A DNA stretch of 64,000 bases from an uncultured Eubacteriales bacterium (GTDB lineage Bacteria > Bacillota > Clostridia > Lachnospirales > Lachnospiraceae): assembly GCA_900545175.1 (NCBI GenBank), contig UQYF01000007.1:1-64000 (forward strand), given 5' to 3'. The translations under genes and the position numbers were made by a program. The notes under the pieces are model-generated. The model searched no databases. It was given only the letters and a program-made list of their open reading frames with translations, and was not told where the DNA came from. This document shows positions 17,547 to 25,646 of this stretch, in pieces. Position 1 is the first letter of the stretch. Each line of letters opens with the position of its first letter.

Positions 17547-19832
17547 TTAACGGTTCTCATCTATATAGAGCTGTGCTCTTGACTGAATAATTCCCGCAAT
17601 CTCCTGTGCGCTCTTCTCACCATTAAAGTAGTACTCAGCTTCCTCGCTGATAATATTGAGAAGATCCTGATCATAGGATGCTTCAGATGTTGCCCCATAT
17701 ACAATATCTCTTATTGTCTGTGCCTCTTCCTCTGTGAGCGCACCTATCTCAATCTCAGTGTCATCATACCACCATGTATTGACAACGCCATTCTCATCGG
17801 CATCCTTTGCATTCATCTCATCTGTAATCTTCTTCTCAAAGGCTTCCTTGCTCACAGGTAAATTCCAGTCTAACTTAGACTGTGCATCCGGAAGAAGGAA
17901 ATTACGGATAAATGCCCATGCTCCATCCTTATTCTTAGACTTTGCCGGTATGCAGAATCTGTTAGTAAATCCTACTACAGAACCTGAACCGCTGTTCGTC
18001 GGATATCCGATGAAGTTAACAGGCTCTCCATAGAGCTTATTATACAGCTGAATGTCACTGAAATCTGACATATACAAACTAGTCAGGAGAACCTTTCCGC
18101 TCCTTAAAAGGCTTGGAAGGCTTACCTCATTCGTCGAATCGTAATCAATCTCTTTAGGAAATGTATTGCAAAGTTCAAGAAGTGATATGAAATCATCCGA
18201 ATCAAACTTGCACTCACCTGTCTCACTATTATAAAAGCTGTCCATGCTGTACATCACCATTGATGTGAGTCCATCGCTCTTAGTTGTATATTGAAAAAGA
18301 CTTGCATCAGGATGTTTCTTTGCCAGCTCCATAATGTCCTTGAATGTCCAGCTCTTTCCTGACCCTACATCTGAAACCCTGCCGACAATAGTCTGTATAT
18401 TGAATGATTCTGCAACACTGTATAGTTTTCCATTTACCGATAAAATATCCAGGATATTAGGTATGAAATAATCCCTGCTAAGATCCGCATCCTTGTCAAT
18501 CAGATCTGTAAGGTCTGCCAGTGCCCCCTTAGCAATGAGATTATTTACGTCCACATTGTTACTGTCTGCTATAAAGAAATCACCGGCTGTTCCTGCTGCA
18601 ACATCAGCCTTAAACTGTGTCTGCGCTTCATCTACGTTAGAATAATCGTCATTTACATAAGTCTTTATGTTGATTCTGTACTCATCATTCGCCCTGTTGA
18701 ACCTTATAACCTGCTCACGCATATTGTAGTTCATTGAGAGCATAGCAAGTGTTATATTCTTCTTCTGCTTGACAGAACTTGCAGGTACCTTCTTGATTGT
18801 TGCAAGTTCGATTGTAGCCTGTGTGTCATCACCTGAATAGTCATATGTTGTTGACAAAGCTACAAATGAGCCATCCTCAAGTACAGCAAAGCCTGAAAGA
18901 TTATTAGTATTGATATCACAGTCAACCCAGTCTAACACTTCCTCGGATGTCTGTGTATTCATATCATAGAGATAAAGCTTAGTTGAACCTGCCATATAGA
19001 GCCTGCCATCGCCTGCCGGGAATATACTTGAAGAACCTCCATCCATCGATGGAACATTCTCAAGAGGAGCGCCGACTGCCTTAGCATCTAAATCAACCTT
19101 AGCAACAGCCATTTCATACTTGTCATCATAGTACATTATAACAACCTGACCGTCGCTTGTGGCAATAACACCATTAATCCAGTTGTCAAAATCAATCTTG
19201 AACTTCTGTTTTCCATCAGGGTCAAGAACATACATTACATTGTCAAGTGTGATATAAATATTCCCCTCTGCATCACCTGTTGCATACTGAACATAAAAGT
19301 TACCACTGTCCTCCTCAACCTTCTTCTGAAGCTCATCAAGTGATATTACTGACTGTATGTTAAAATCCGAATCAAGTATGGCAATATCATATGATGATTC
19401 AACATCATACACACCACTGTCAATCTCTTCCTGTGATGGCTGGATGTAATGGTATCTTACAGCCATATATCCATCCTTATAGCTGCTGATAGTCTGTAAT
19501 GAAACATTCTCATTCTCATCCTTCTTGTCACTGTCAACAACCATATCCTTGCTGCTAGTCTCCCCTGTAGCAGCATCAATCGTTATAAGCTTCTGTGACA
19601 TCTCATAAGTCACATTATCATACACCTGACCGATAACCTGTATCTTATTTCCATCGGACAATACATTACTTACATACTCAATATCCGATGATATCTCTGA
19701 AAAAACAGGTGAATATACATCTCCTGTAGGCACCTCCTCACCGGTTGTCTTATTACAGCCTGCCATGCCAAAGCACATCACCGCTGCCATAAGCGAAACT
19801 GCCACTTTCTTAAAGTTCTTCATCCTCTTCAT
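17547..19832 (-). CDS. Solute-binding lipoprotein with N-terminal propeller-like region
   Basis: A 761-aa lipoprotein. A signal peptide ends in the lipobox GMAGC (Cys26). Residues about 35-370 contain repeated beta-rich segments (DGNKIQVIG, KDGYMAVRYHY, AEGNIYITLDN, DGRLYMAGS, DGSFVALSTTYDYSG) resembling a beta-propeller. From about 385 on, KKNITLAMLSMNYNMREQV and later segments match a family 1 extracellular sugar-binding protein. This is about twice the usual binding-protein length. AGAGG precedes the ATG at 19832, and the in-frame extension to 19943 is not needed. It is the first gene of the operon with MalF/MalG-type permeases, the HlyD-type adaptor and the MacB-like protein. Confidence 0.8.
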   Translation of the reverse strand: MKRMKNFKKVAVSLMAAVMCFGMAGCNKTTGEEVPTGDVYSPVFSEISSDIEYVSNVLSDGNKIQVIGQVYDNVTYEMSQKLITIDAATGETSSKDMVVDSDKKDENENVSLQTISSYKDGYMAVRYHYIQPSQEEIDSGVYDVESSYDIAILDSDFNIQSVISLDELQKKVEEDSGNFYVQYATGDAEGNIYITLDNVMYVLDPDGKQKFKIDFDNWINGVIATSDGQVVIMYYDDKYEMAVAKVDLDAKAVGAPLENVPSMDGGSSSIFPAGDGRLYMAGSTKLYLYDMNTQTSEEVLDWVDCDINTNNLSGFAVLEDGSFVALSTTYDYSGDDTQATIELATIKKVPASSVKQKKNITLAMLSMNYNMREQVIRFNRANDEYRINIKTYVNDDYSNVDEAQTQFKADVAAGTAGDFFIADSNNVDVNNLIAKGALADLTDLIDKDADLSRDYFIPNILDILSVNGKLYSVAESFNIQTIVGRVSDVGSGKSWTFKDIMELAKKHPDASLFQYTTKSDGLTSMVMYSMDSFYNSETGECKFDSDDFISLLELCNTFPKEIDYDSTNEVSLPSLLRSGKVLLTSLYMSDFSDIQLYNKLYGEPVNFIGYPTNSGSGSVVGFTNRFCIPAKSKNKDGAWAFIRNFLLPDAQSKLDWNLPVSKEAFEKKITDEMNAKDADENGVVNTWWYDDTEIEIGALTEEEAQTIRDIVYGATSEASYDQDLLNIISEEAEYYFNGEKSAQEIAGIIQSRAQLYIDENR

Positions 19833-20023
19833 AATCAACCTCTCTTCCTTGCTGCATTTTATCTCATTATTATTCCGCAGCACCCATAATAATGTGTGCG
19901 ACTGGTGCATCTCCCTTACACCGGTCATTTTATAAATAAACACTCCCTCGCGTATTATCTGTCATAGTACGCCGACATAGCTATGATATCATAGTGATTC
20001 CTGTTCGTCAATACTTTGAAATA

Positions 20024-20551
20024 TTACATTTTTGTAACAAAATGCAGTACAAGCACACTTCCTGCTATTCCTGCTGCCATCGAAAACAGTGCTCCCGCAA
20101 TCGTCCATCCGGTCTTTGTCACTTTCACTGACATATAATAAATGCTTATGGTATACATAAGCGTCTCCGTACTCGACAAGATAAGCGCCGCCAGCAGTCC
20201 TTCATATGAATCTACGCCACAGCTCTTAAATATATCCAGCATAAGCCCTGTAGCAGCCGAAGATGAAAAAATCTTAATGACAGCCACAGGCACGACCTGC
20301 GCGGGAAATCCGATATACTGCATTCCTCTCCCTATAATATTGCAAAATGCTTCTATGGCACCGGATGCCCTGAGCACTCCAACTCCCACAAGAAGTCCTA
20401 TAAGTGTCGGCAGAAGTTCTGCCGCTATCCTTAAGCCCTTAAATGCTCCCTTCGTGAAGTGCTCATACACCTTATCCCCTGACATCACAGCCCACAATAC
20501 AACCACAAAAATTATAATAGGTATAATTCCCTGTGTAACAACTCCTGCCAT
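20024..20551 (-). CDS. spmB: Spore maturation protein B
   Basis: SpmB, 175 aa, a polytopic nucleoside-recognition-domain (Gate) membrane protein involved in spore core dehydration. GAFKGLRIAAELLPTLIGLLVGVGVLRASG and the segment SSSAATGLMLDIFKSCGVDSYEG match the family. It is normally adjacent to spmA, but here spmA lies about 2.8 kb away on the same strand with two opposite-strand genes between them. AAGGTGG precedes the ATG. Confidence 0.9.
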   Translation of the reverse strand: MAGVVTQGIIPIIIFVVVLWAVMSGDKVYEHFTKGAFKGLRIAAELLPTLIGLLVGVGVLRASGAIEAFCNIIGRGMQYIGFPAQVVPVAVIKIFSSSAATGLMLDIFKSCGVDSYEGLLAALILSSTETLMYTISIYYMSVKVTKTGWTIAGALFSMAAGIAGSVLVLHFVTKM

Positions 20552-20692
20552 ATATCCACCTTGAAAACATCAATCTCTACAACTATATTCCGGCACAGCT
20601 TGGCTTATTGTAACAACTTGATTCCCACACGGACTCGATTAATCCTCATAATGATGGACAATAAGTTAAAATTAAATTCCTGTAATTGCCTA

Positions 20693-20740
20693 TTTACATA
20701 TTCGAACATATGTGCTATTATACTATCAAACAAATGTTCG
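20693..20740 (+). promoter_or_regulatory. Promoter with two LexA (SOS) boxes
   Basis: A TTTACA (20693-20698) and a TATTAT (20716-20721) are separated by 17 bp. A LexA-box-like CGAACATATGTGCT (20703-20716) lies between them, and a better one, CAAACAAATGTTCG (20727-20740), follows; the latter differs from the Gram-positive consensus CGAACnnnnGTTCG at one position. Binding would block the promoter, so SOS induction of the following DNA-repair genes is inferred. Confidence 0.7.
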
Positions 20741-20764
20741 AATATCAAGGAGATTATATCTAAT

Positions 20765-22273
20765 ATGCTGATAAAAGAAGATATGGATATCAAGGAAAAA
20801 TTAAGAATATTATCAGATGCTGCCAAATACGATGCAGCCTGCACATCGAGCGGCTCTAACAGAAATAATAACGGCTCAGGCACCGGCAATACAGTAAGCT
20901 CCGGTATATGTCACAGCTTTGCCGCCGACGGCAGATGCATCTCACTGCTTAAGATACTATTTACCAACGAATGTATCTTTGACTGCCGTTACTGCATGAA
21001 CCGCCGTTCTAATGATGTTCTCCGCACATCGTTCACACCCGAAGAGGTATGCACTCTAACAATGGAATTTTATAGGCGTAATTATATAGAAGGTCTTTTC
21101 TTAAGCTCAGGAATTATCATCTCTCCGACTCATACTATGCAGCTTCTCTTAGAGACTATTAAGATGCTAAGGCTTGTCTATCATTTTAACGGTTATATCC
21201 ATGTCAAGGGAATTCCCGGTGCAGACCCATCCGTTATAGAGGAAACCGGATGGTATGCTGACCGTATGAGCGTGAATTTAGAACTTGCCACTGCCGATGC
21301 TCTCAAGACAGTGGCTCCTAATAAATCACGCAAGAACATCCTGACTCCCATGAAGCAGATTCAGCTTGGCATCCGAAAGAATGAACAGCTTCTTTCCGAC
21401 TACCACTCATCATACCATTCATCCCATGTCGGAAGCATTATAAACAGACCTGTTGACACTTATTCCTGTTCACAGCCTTCTATCCATAATAACACTAATT
21501 ATATATCACCCTATGCCGGCTCAGTTAGTTCATACGCATCAGACAGCCATTCATTGTCAACTGTCAGGCGACAGATATTCGACCCGCGAAGCGGCCCTAA
21601 GGCTTATGTTCCTGCCGGTCAGAGCACACAGATGATAATAGGTGCCGCGCCCGAATCTGACTACCAGCTTGTCACTATTGCAGAAGCTCTTTATAAGAAC
21701 TACAACCTTAAGAGAGTATTTTATTCCGCCTTTGTCAATGTCAACAATGACAGTTCTCTGCCTTCAACACAAGATGGGCCTCCTCTTCTCAGAGAACATC
21801 GTCTTTATCAGGCTGACTGGCTCTTGCGCTTCTATGGCTTTAGTGCAGGTGAACTGCTGTCCGAAGCGCATCCTAATTTCAATACGTTTATTGACCCTAA
21901 GTGTGACTGGGCATTGCAGCACCTTGGCGATTTCCCGGTTGAAATCAATACCGCCACAAAAGCAAAGCTCCTTCGCATCCCCGGTGTCGGCCCACGCTCT
22001 GCAGAACGCATACTCAGAGCAAGACGCTATGCCCGCCTGAGCTTTGATGACATCTCACGCATGGGTGTAGTTATGAAGCGCGCCCGCTATTTTATAACCT
22101 GTGATGGCAAGACTGACGAACTGTTTTGTCATGATGAGGACTATATTGTGTCACAGCTTATTGGCGCTGAGCGCCGCCATGCCATGCAGATATCTCAGAA
22201 TGGCTTATACAGACAGCTTTCGCTATTTGACGATAATAATGAGAACTTTTCTCCGCTTGTCATTCCTCAATAA
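20765..22273 (+). CDS. Putative DNA modification/repair radical SAM protein (SplB-like, TIGR03916 type)
   Basis: A radical SAM enzyme with the 4Fe-4S motif CIFDCRYC, followed by a TIM-barrel-like region and a C-terminal helix-hairpin-helix DNA-binding element (INTATKAKLLRIPGVGPRSAERILRARRY). The N-terminal DAAKYDAACTSSGS matches the family signature. Family members are predicted DNA-repair or modification enzymes paired with a TIGR03915 protein, which is the next gene here. About 65 residues rich in Ser/His/Tyr/Asn interrupt the barrel (DNA about 21395-21590). The start at 20765 follows AAGGAG by 12 nt; the ATG at 20783 is a credible alternative. Two LexA boxes lie just upstream. Confidence 0.85.
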   Translation: MLIKEDMDIKEKLRILSDAAKYDAACTSSGSNRNNNGSGTGNTVSSGICHSFAADGRCISLLKILFTNECIFDCRYCMNRRSNDVLRTSFTPEEVCTLTMEFYRRNYIEGLFLSSGIIISPTHTMQLLLETIKMLRLVYHFNGYIHVKGIPGADPSVIEETGWYADRMSVNLELATADALKTVAPNKSRKNILTPMKQIQLGIRKNEQLLSDYHSSYHSSHVGSIINRPVDTYSCSQPSIHNNTNYISPYAGSVSSYASDSHSLSTVRRQIFDPRSGPKAYVPAGQSTQMIIGAAPESDYQLVTIAEALYKNYNLKRVFYSAFVNVNNDSSLPSTQDGPPLLREHRLYQADWLLRFYGFSAGELLSEAHPNFNTFIDPKCDWALQHLGDFPVEINTATKAKLLRIPGVGPRSAERILRARRYARLSFDDISRMGVVMKRARYFITCDGKTDELFCHDEDYIVSQLIGAERRHAMQISQNGLYRQLSLFDDNNENFSPLVIPQ

Positions 22274-22404
22274 TTGCAAGTGCCGTATAGATATATTGAT
22301 GCTTTTGCTATTGCCCAGCTTAGTATTCTTACACATTTACAAGATAAGCACCCACATTCAGCTCCTGAATTATTTTTTATGCATATATAATTAATGCAAT
22401 CTGC

Positions 22405-22425
22405 TTATGAGCGATAGCGGATTAC
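22405..22425 (+). repeat. Diverged copy of the 49-bp dispersed repeat
   Basis: The core 'tgagcgatagcggatt' matches copy 1 with a short deletion and a few changes. It is in the gap before the TIGR03915-like gene and has no coding role. Confidence 0.45.
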
Positions 22426-22498
22426 ATTTATATGATAAATTACTCTCATGAATTTTCATCACCATTTAACCTATAAATCGCTCGGAAATGAGGTTTTT

Positions 22499-23305
22499 AT
22501 GATTTTTTGTTGTTGTGACGGCAGTGTAGATGGAATTTTCACCGCAATATATCGTGCCTGGGAACTCGGAACCTCACGCACATGCATATCTGTTACTGAT
22601 GGAGAAGATATGGAACTGTTTTCAGAATACAGATTTTTTGAAACTGACAGTGAACTTGCCGCCAAGGTAGCTGCAAGTATAAGAAATAAGCTTTCACCGG
22701 ATATATACACACAGGTGTATCATGCAGCTCTTTCAAGCGACAAGGACAGAGGAAATGTAATATATCATTTTTTAATAGACGCTTTCAAGGTTGGTAGCAG
22801 CATTGTCAACCATATGACGAATCCATATGTCATGCGTATATTCGAGCTTGAACGCAATGTGCGCCGTGAAGCACATAACTATCTTGGTTTTCTTCGTTTC
22901 GGACAATACTGTGATACTCATGGCAGCTTCATGCTTGCACGTTTTGCGCCTGACAATGATATTCTGGATTTGGTATCACACCACTTTGCTGACCGTCTAT
23001 ACAATGAGAACTGGCTTATAGCCGACACTTTACGTCTGCAATGTTCAATACACAATGCCGGAAGCCGCGAATATATATTTTCACAGATAAGCACCGATTA
23101 TCTTGACAGCCTTGTCGATGCCACATGCGAGCATACTGCCGGTGCCTCTGTGGACAGCAATGAAGCCCTTGAAGCTTTATTTGAGATTTTCCGCACATCT
23201 GTATCGATAGAGGCAAGGCACAATATCAAGCTTCAACAGCAGCTCATGCCACTCAGATACCGCACTTATATGAACACTTACACCGATAATACAGGCAGCA
23301 ATTAA
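22499..23305 (+). CDS. TIGR03915-like DNA metabolism protein
   Basis: A 268-aa protein resembling the conserved partner of the TIGR03916 radical SAM enzymes. It starts with the characteristic IFCCCDGSVDGIFTAIYRAWELG, and RREAHNYLGFLRFG and FAPDNDILDLVSHHFADR match the DUF4130 region, which has been linked to the uracil-DNA-glycosylase fold. It probably acts with the upstream enzyme in repair of an unidentified DNA lesion. The start at 22499 is chosen because GAGG lies 5 nt upstream and the family begins there; the frame extends back to 22448. It should belong to the same SOS-controlled unit, although the 225-bp gap leaves room for a separate promoter. Confidence 0.8.
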   Translation: MIFCCCDGSVDGIFTAIYRAWELGTSRTCISVTDGEDMELFSEYRFFETDSELAAKVAASIRNKLSPDIYTQVYHAALSSDKDRGNVIYHFLIDAFKVGSSIVNHMTNPYVMRIFELERNVRREAHNYLGFLRFGQYCDTHGSFMLARFAPDNDILDLVSHHFADRLYNENWLIADTLRLQCSIHNAGSREYIFSQISTDYLDSLVDATCEHTAGASVDSNEALEALFEIFRTSVSIEARHNIKLQQQLMPLRYRTYMNTYTDNTGSN

Positions 23306-23317
23306 CCTCCCGCTTCC

Positions 23318-23920
23318 CTATGCACTCCTGCATTTACACATTATTTTGCAGAATATAACTGCTGCAACAGTGCTTATGCTTGTGGCTATAAGTGCCGGAA
23401 TGACTATCTTTGCAGGTTCTACCGATCCATATGCCCTGCGATATGCAATGATATTCACCGGAATCAACTGTAATGATGATATATTCATTACGAGAAATGT
23501 ACACATCTCATCCGATGCCGTATCGACATTAATCTGACTGTCACTGCATTTAAGCCTGTTAAGCTCCTCCATAGCCATAAGTCCCGGTCCTGTGGCACTC
23601 CATCCTGTTCCAAGCATATTCATAATGAAATTCAGGGTTATATATTCCACAGCTTTTTCCCCTTTTTCCCTACGAAGTCCCGGAAAAAGCCACAGCACAA
23701 CCGGTCTTAACCCCTTAGACAGAAGTTTTACAATACCTGCATTGTCAGCAATCTCCATCAGACCGCACCACAGAGCCACTACTCCCGCCATAGATATAAC
23801 AAGCTCTACTGCCTGAACAGAGCTGTCAAGCACCGCTGTCGATACCTCCGAAATATTACCAGACCACGCACCGTATATTATTCCGACCAAAAGCATAAAT
23901 GCCCAGATATAATTAAGCAT
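23318..23920 (-). CDS. spmA: Spore maturation protein A
   Basis: SpmA, 200 aa, the membrane partner of SpmB in spore maturation. Family features are MLNYIWAFMLLVGIIYG at the N terminus and the conserved YITLNFIMNMLGTGWSATGPGLMAMEELNR. GAGG lies 11 nt before the ATG. Its 3' end is only about 12 bp from the end of the convergent TIGR03915-like gene. Transcription from spmA to spmB would have to cross two opposite-strand genes. Confidence 0.9.
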   Translation of the reverse strand: MLNYIWAFMLLVGIIYGAWSGNISEVSTAVLDSSVQAVELVISMAGVVALWCGLMEIADNAGIVKLLSKGLRPVVLWLFPGLRREKGEKAVEYITLNFIMNMLGTGWSATGPGLMAMEELNRLKCSDSQINVDTASDEMCTFLVMNISSLQLIPVNIIAYRRAYGSVEPAKIVIPALIATSISTVAAVIFCKIMCKCRSA

Positions 23921-24186
23921 ACTGTTTTATACCTCAATAAGGTTAGGATGTCAAAACATGCCTGTTTAGTCTGCGCATATAACTTGTTATACACAGTTAA
24001 ATAGCATATTATGACACCCTAGTCTTAATAGGAACGCTCCTCAACTATTCTTAAACAGCCGTAACCATTCCGAATTAAGACTAAACATTTTTTACTCAAT
24101 TATATTCCGGGCATCTATATTTTATGATACCAGAATCACAATGTCATAAATCCAACGCAGGTGTGCTTGCGGATGAATTTATGATA

Positions 24187-24414
24187 TCAATGTCTCTTTC
24201 TATACTTGTCTCCAAGATTTACTATTGTTCCGTCAGCTTCCTTTACGTCAATCTTATCGAGCTGTTTACGGAAATTGGCTCTGAAGTTGGCTATATATTT
24301 TCCTCTGAGCTCTGTCTGCTCCATAGCCTCCTCCTCAGTCAGACCCTCTTTTTTTGACTTGTGTGCGAGCTCATTTATTCTCGCAATCATAGCATCAAGT
24401 TCCTGCTCTGTCAT
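24187..24414 (-). CDS. DUF896 family protein (YnzC-like)
   Basis: A 75-aa cytoplasmic protein of the DUF896/YnzC family. IARINELAHKSKKEGLTEEEAMEQTELRGKYI and FRANFRKQLDKI are the hallmark helical hairpin and conserved tail. The biochemical role is not known; relatives in Bacillus are SOS-associated or uncharacterised. The ATG at 24414 has AAGAGG 8 nt upstream, and the frame extension to 24507 is unsupported. It lies downstream of manA on the same strand. Confidence 0.85.
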   Translation of the reverse strand: MTEQELDAMIARINELAHKSKKEGLTEEEAMEQTELRGKYIANFRANFRKQLDKIDVKEADGTIVNLGDKYRKRH

Positions 24415-24533
24415 GTATATCCTCTTTTCTGTTACTATTACTTCATGTAATTGCGAAATTACATATACTGAATCCCGGACGTTATGCAATTTAATATTTA
24501 GCAGCAACTATCCTAATTCAGATAATCGTCCGT

Positions 24534-25505
24534 CTATATCTCAGCCGACACAATTAATTCCATGTCTCCGGCAAGTTCAATACTGTCACACGCCTTGGCA
24601 ATTATAAAATGGTCACCTTTTTTTATCGAAGTGCCGTTGATGCTGCCGCTTCCGGCTGCAACACTTACCAGAAGATAATCCGCATTGAAGTCTTTCTCTT
24701 TTGACAATGCCAGTGTGGAATCATCATTAGCATTTACAACAAGCTTCCATACCCTGTAATATGCACTCTTCTCCATGAGAACAGGCTTATTCTTCTTGAC
24801 AACCGCAAAATTATGGATACTGTCCTGTGCCGCAGATGCAGGGGCATTTATCACATCAATCGACTTCTCAACATGAAGCTCTCTCTTCTTTCCGTTAGAA
24901 AGACGGTCATAGTCATATACACGGTATGTAATGTCACTGTTCTGCTGTGTCTCAAGAAGCATCACGCCTGCTTTTATGGCATGAACCGTTCCCGGTACAA
25001 TAGAGACAAAATCGCCCTTATGTACAGGCACCTCACGAATGAATTCATTCCATCTTCCTTCATGAATCATTCTTGCACACTCTTCCTTGTCCTTGGCATT
25101 ATGCCCAACAACCAATGTTGCATTCTCAGGACAGTCGAGTATGTACCAGCATTCAGTTTTACCTAACGAGCCATTTTCGTTAAGCTTAGCATAATCATCC
25201 GATGGATGTACCTGAATGCTTAAGTCAGCTTTTGCATCAATTATCTTAGTGAGAAGCGGAAATACTCCGGACACTTTGTCCTTTCCGAACACCTCAGGGT
25301 GCTCACTCCAAAGCTTAGACAGCTTCATCCCTGAATACTCACCATTTTTAACAGTGCAGTCGCCATTAGGATGAGCACTGATTCCCCAGCACTCACCCGT
25401 ATCATCGCCCGGAATATCATATCCGAATTCCGTGGCAAGACGATTGCCACCCCATATCATTTCTTTAAAAACAGGCTCCAAAAAAATCAACCCATTACTG
25501 CTCAT
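24534..25505 (-). CDS. manA: Mannose-6-phosphate isomerase, class I
   Basis: A 323-aa type I phosphomannose isomerase converting fructose-6-phosphate and mannose-6-phosphate. Zinc-site and family motifs are WGISAHPNGDC, IQVHPSDDYA, GKTECWYILD and VPGTVHAI. AAGGGG lies 9 nt before the ATG. It supplies mannose-6-phosphate for GDP-mannose, whose later steps (manC, gmd, fcl) are elsewhere in this window. A phosphomannomutase was not recognised here. Confidence 0.95.
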   Translation of the reverse strand: MSSNGLIFLEPVFKEMIWGGNRLATEFGYDIPGDDTGECWGISAHPNGDCTVKNGEYSGMKLSKLWSEHPEVFGKDKVSGVFPLLTKIIDAKADLSIQVHPSDDYAKLNENGSLGKTECWYILDCPENATLVVGHNAKDKEECARMIHEGRWNEFIREVPVHKGDFVSIVPGTVHAIKAGVMLLETQQNSDITYRVYDYDRLSNGKKRELHVEKSIDVINAPASAAQDSIHNFAVVKKNKPVLMEKSAYYRVWKLVVNANDDSTLALSKEKDFNADYLLVSVAAGSGSINGTSIKKGDHFIIAKACDSIELAGDMELIVSAEI

Positions 25506-25646
25506 AACCGTTCCCCTTAATATTTTTATAAAGTCTCTGCCAAAATCAGAAGCACTGCCATTTTCATGCAGGAATGATGCAACAGCTCTCTGATTCTAAT
25601 TGCATTATATAGTTACGGATATCTGCAAAATATCGGTGTATCCGTA

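Noticed and set aside
24022..24093. Possible large hairpin AGTCTTAAT/ATTAAGACT between spmA and the DUF896 gene
   Set aside because: A nine-base stem with a loop of about 60 nt and no U-tract is weak evidence in AT-rich DNA.
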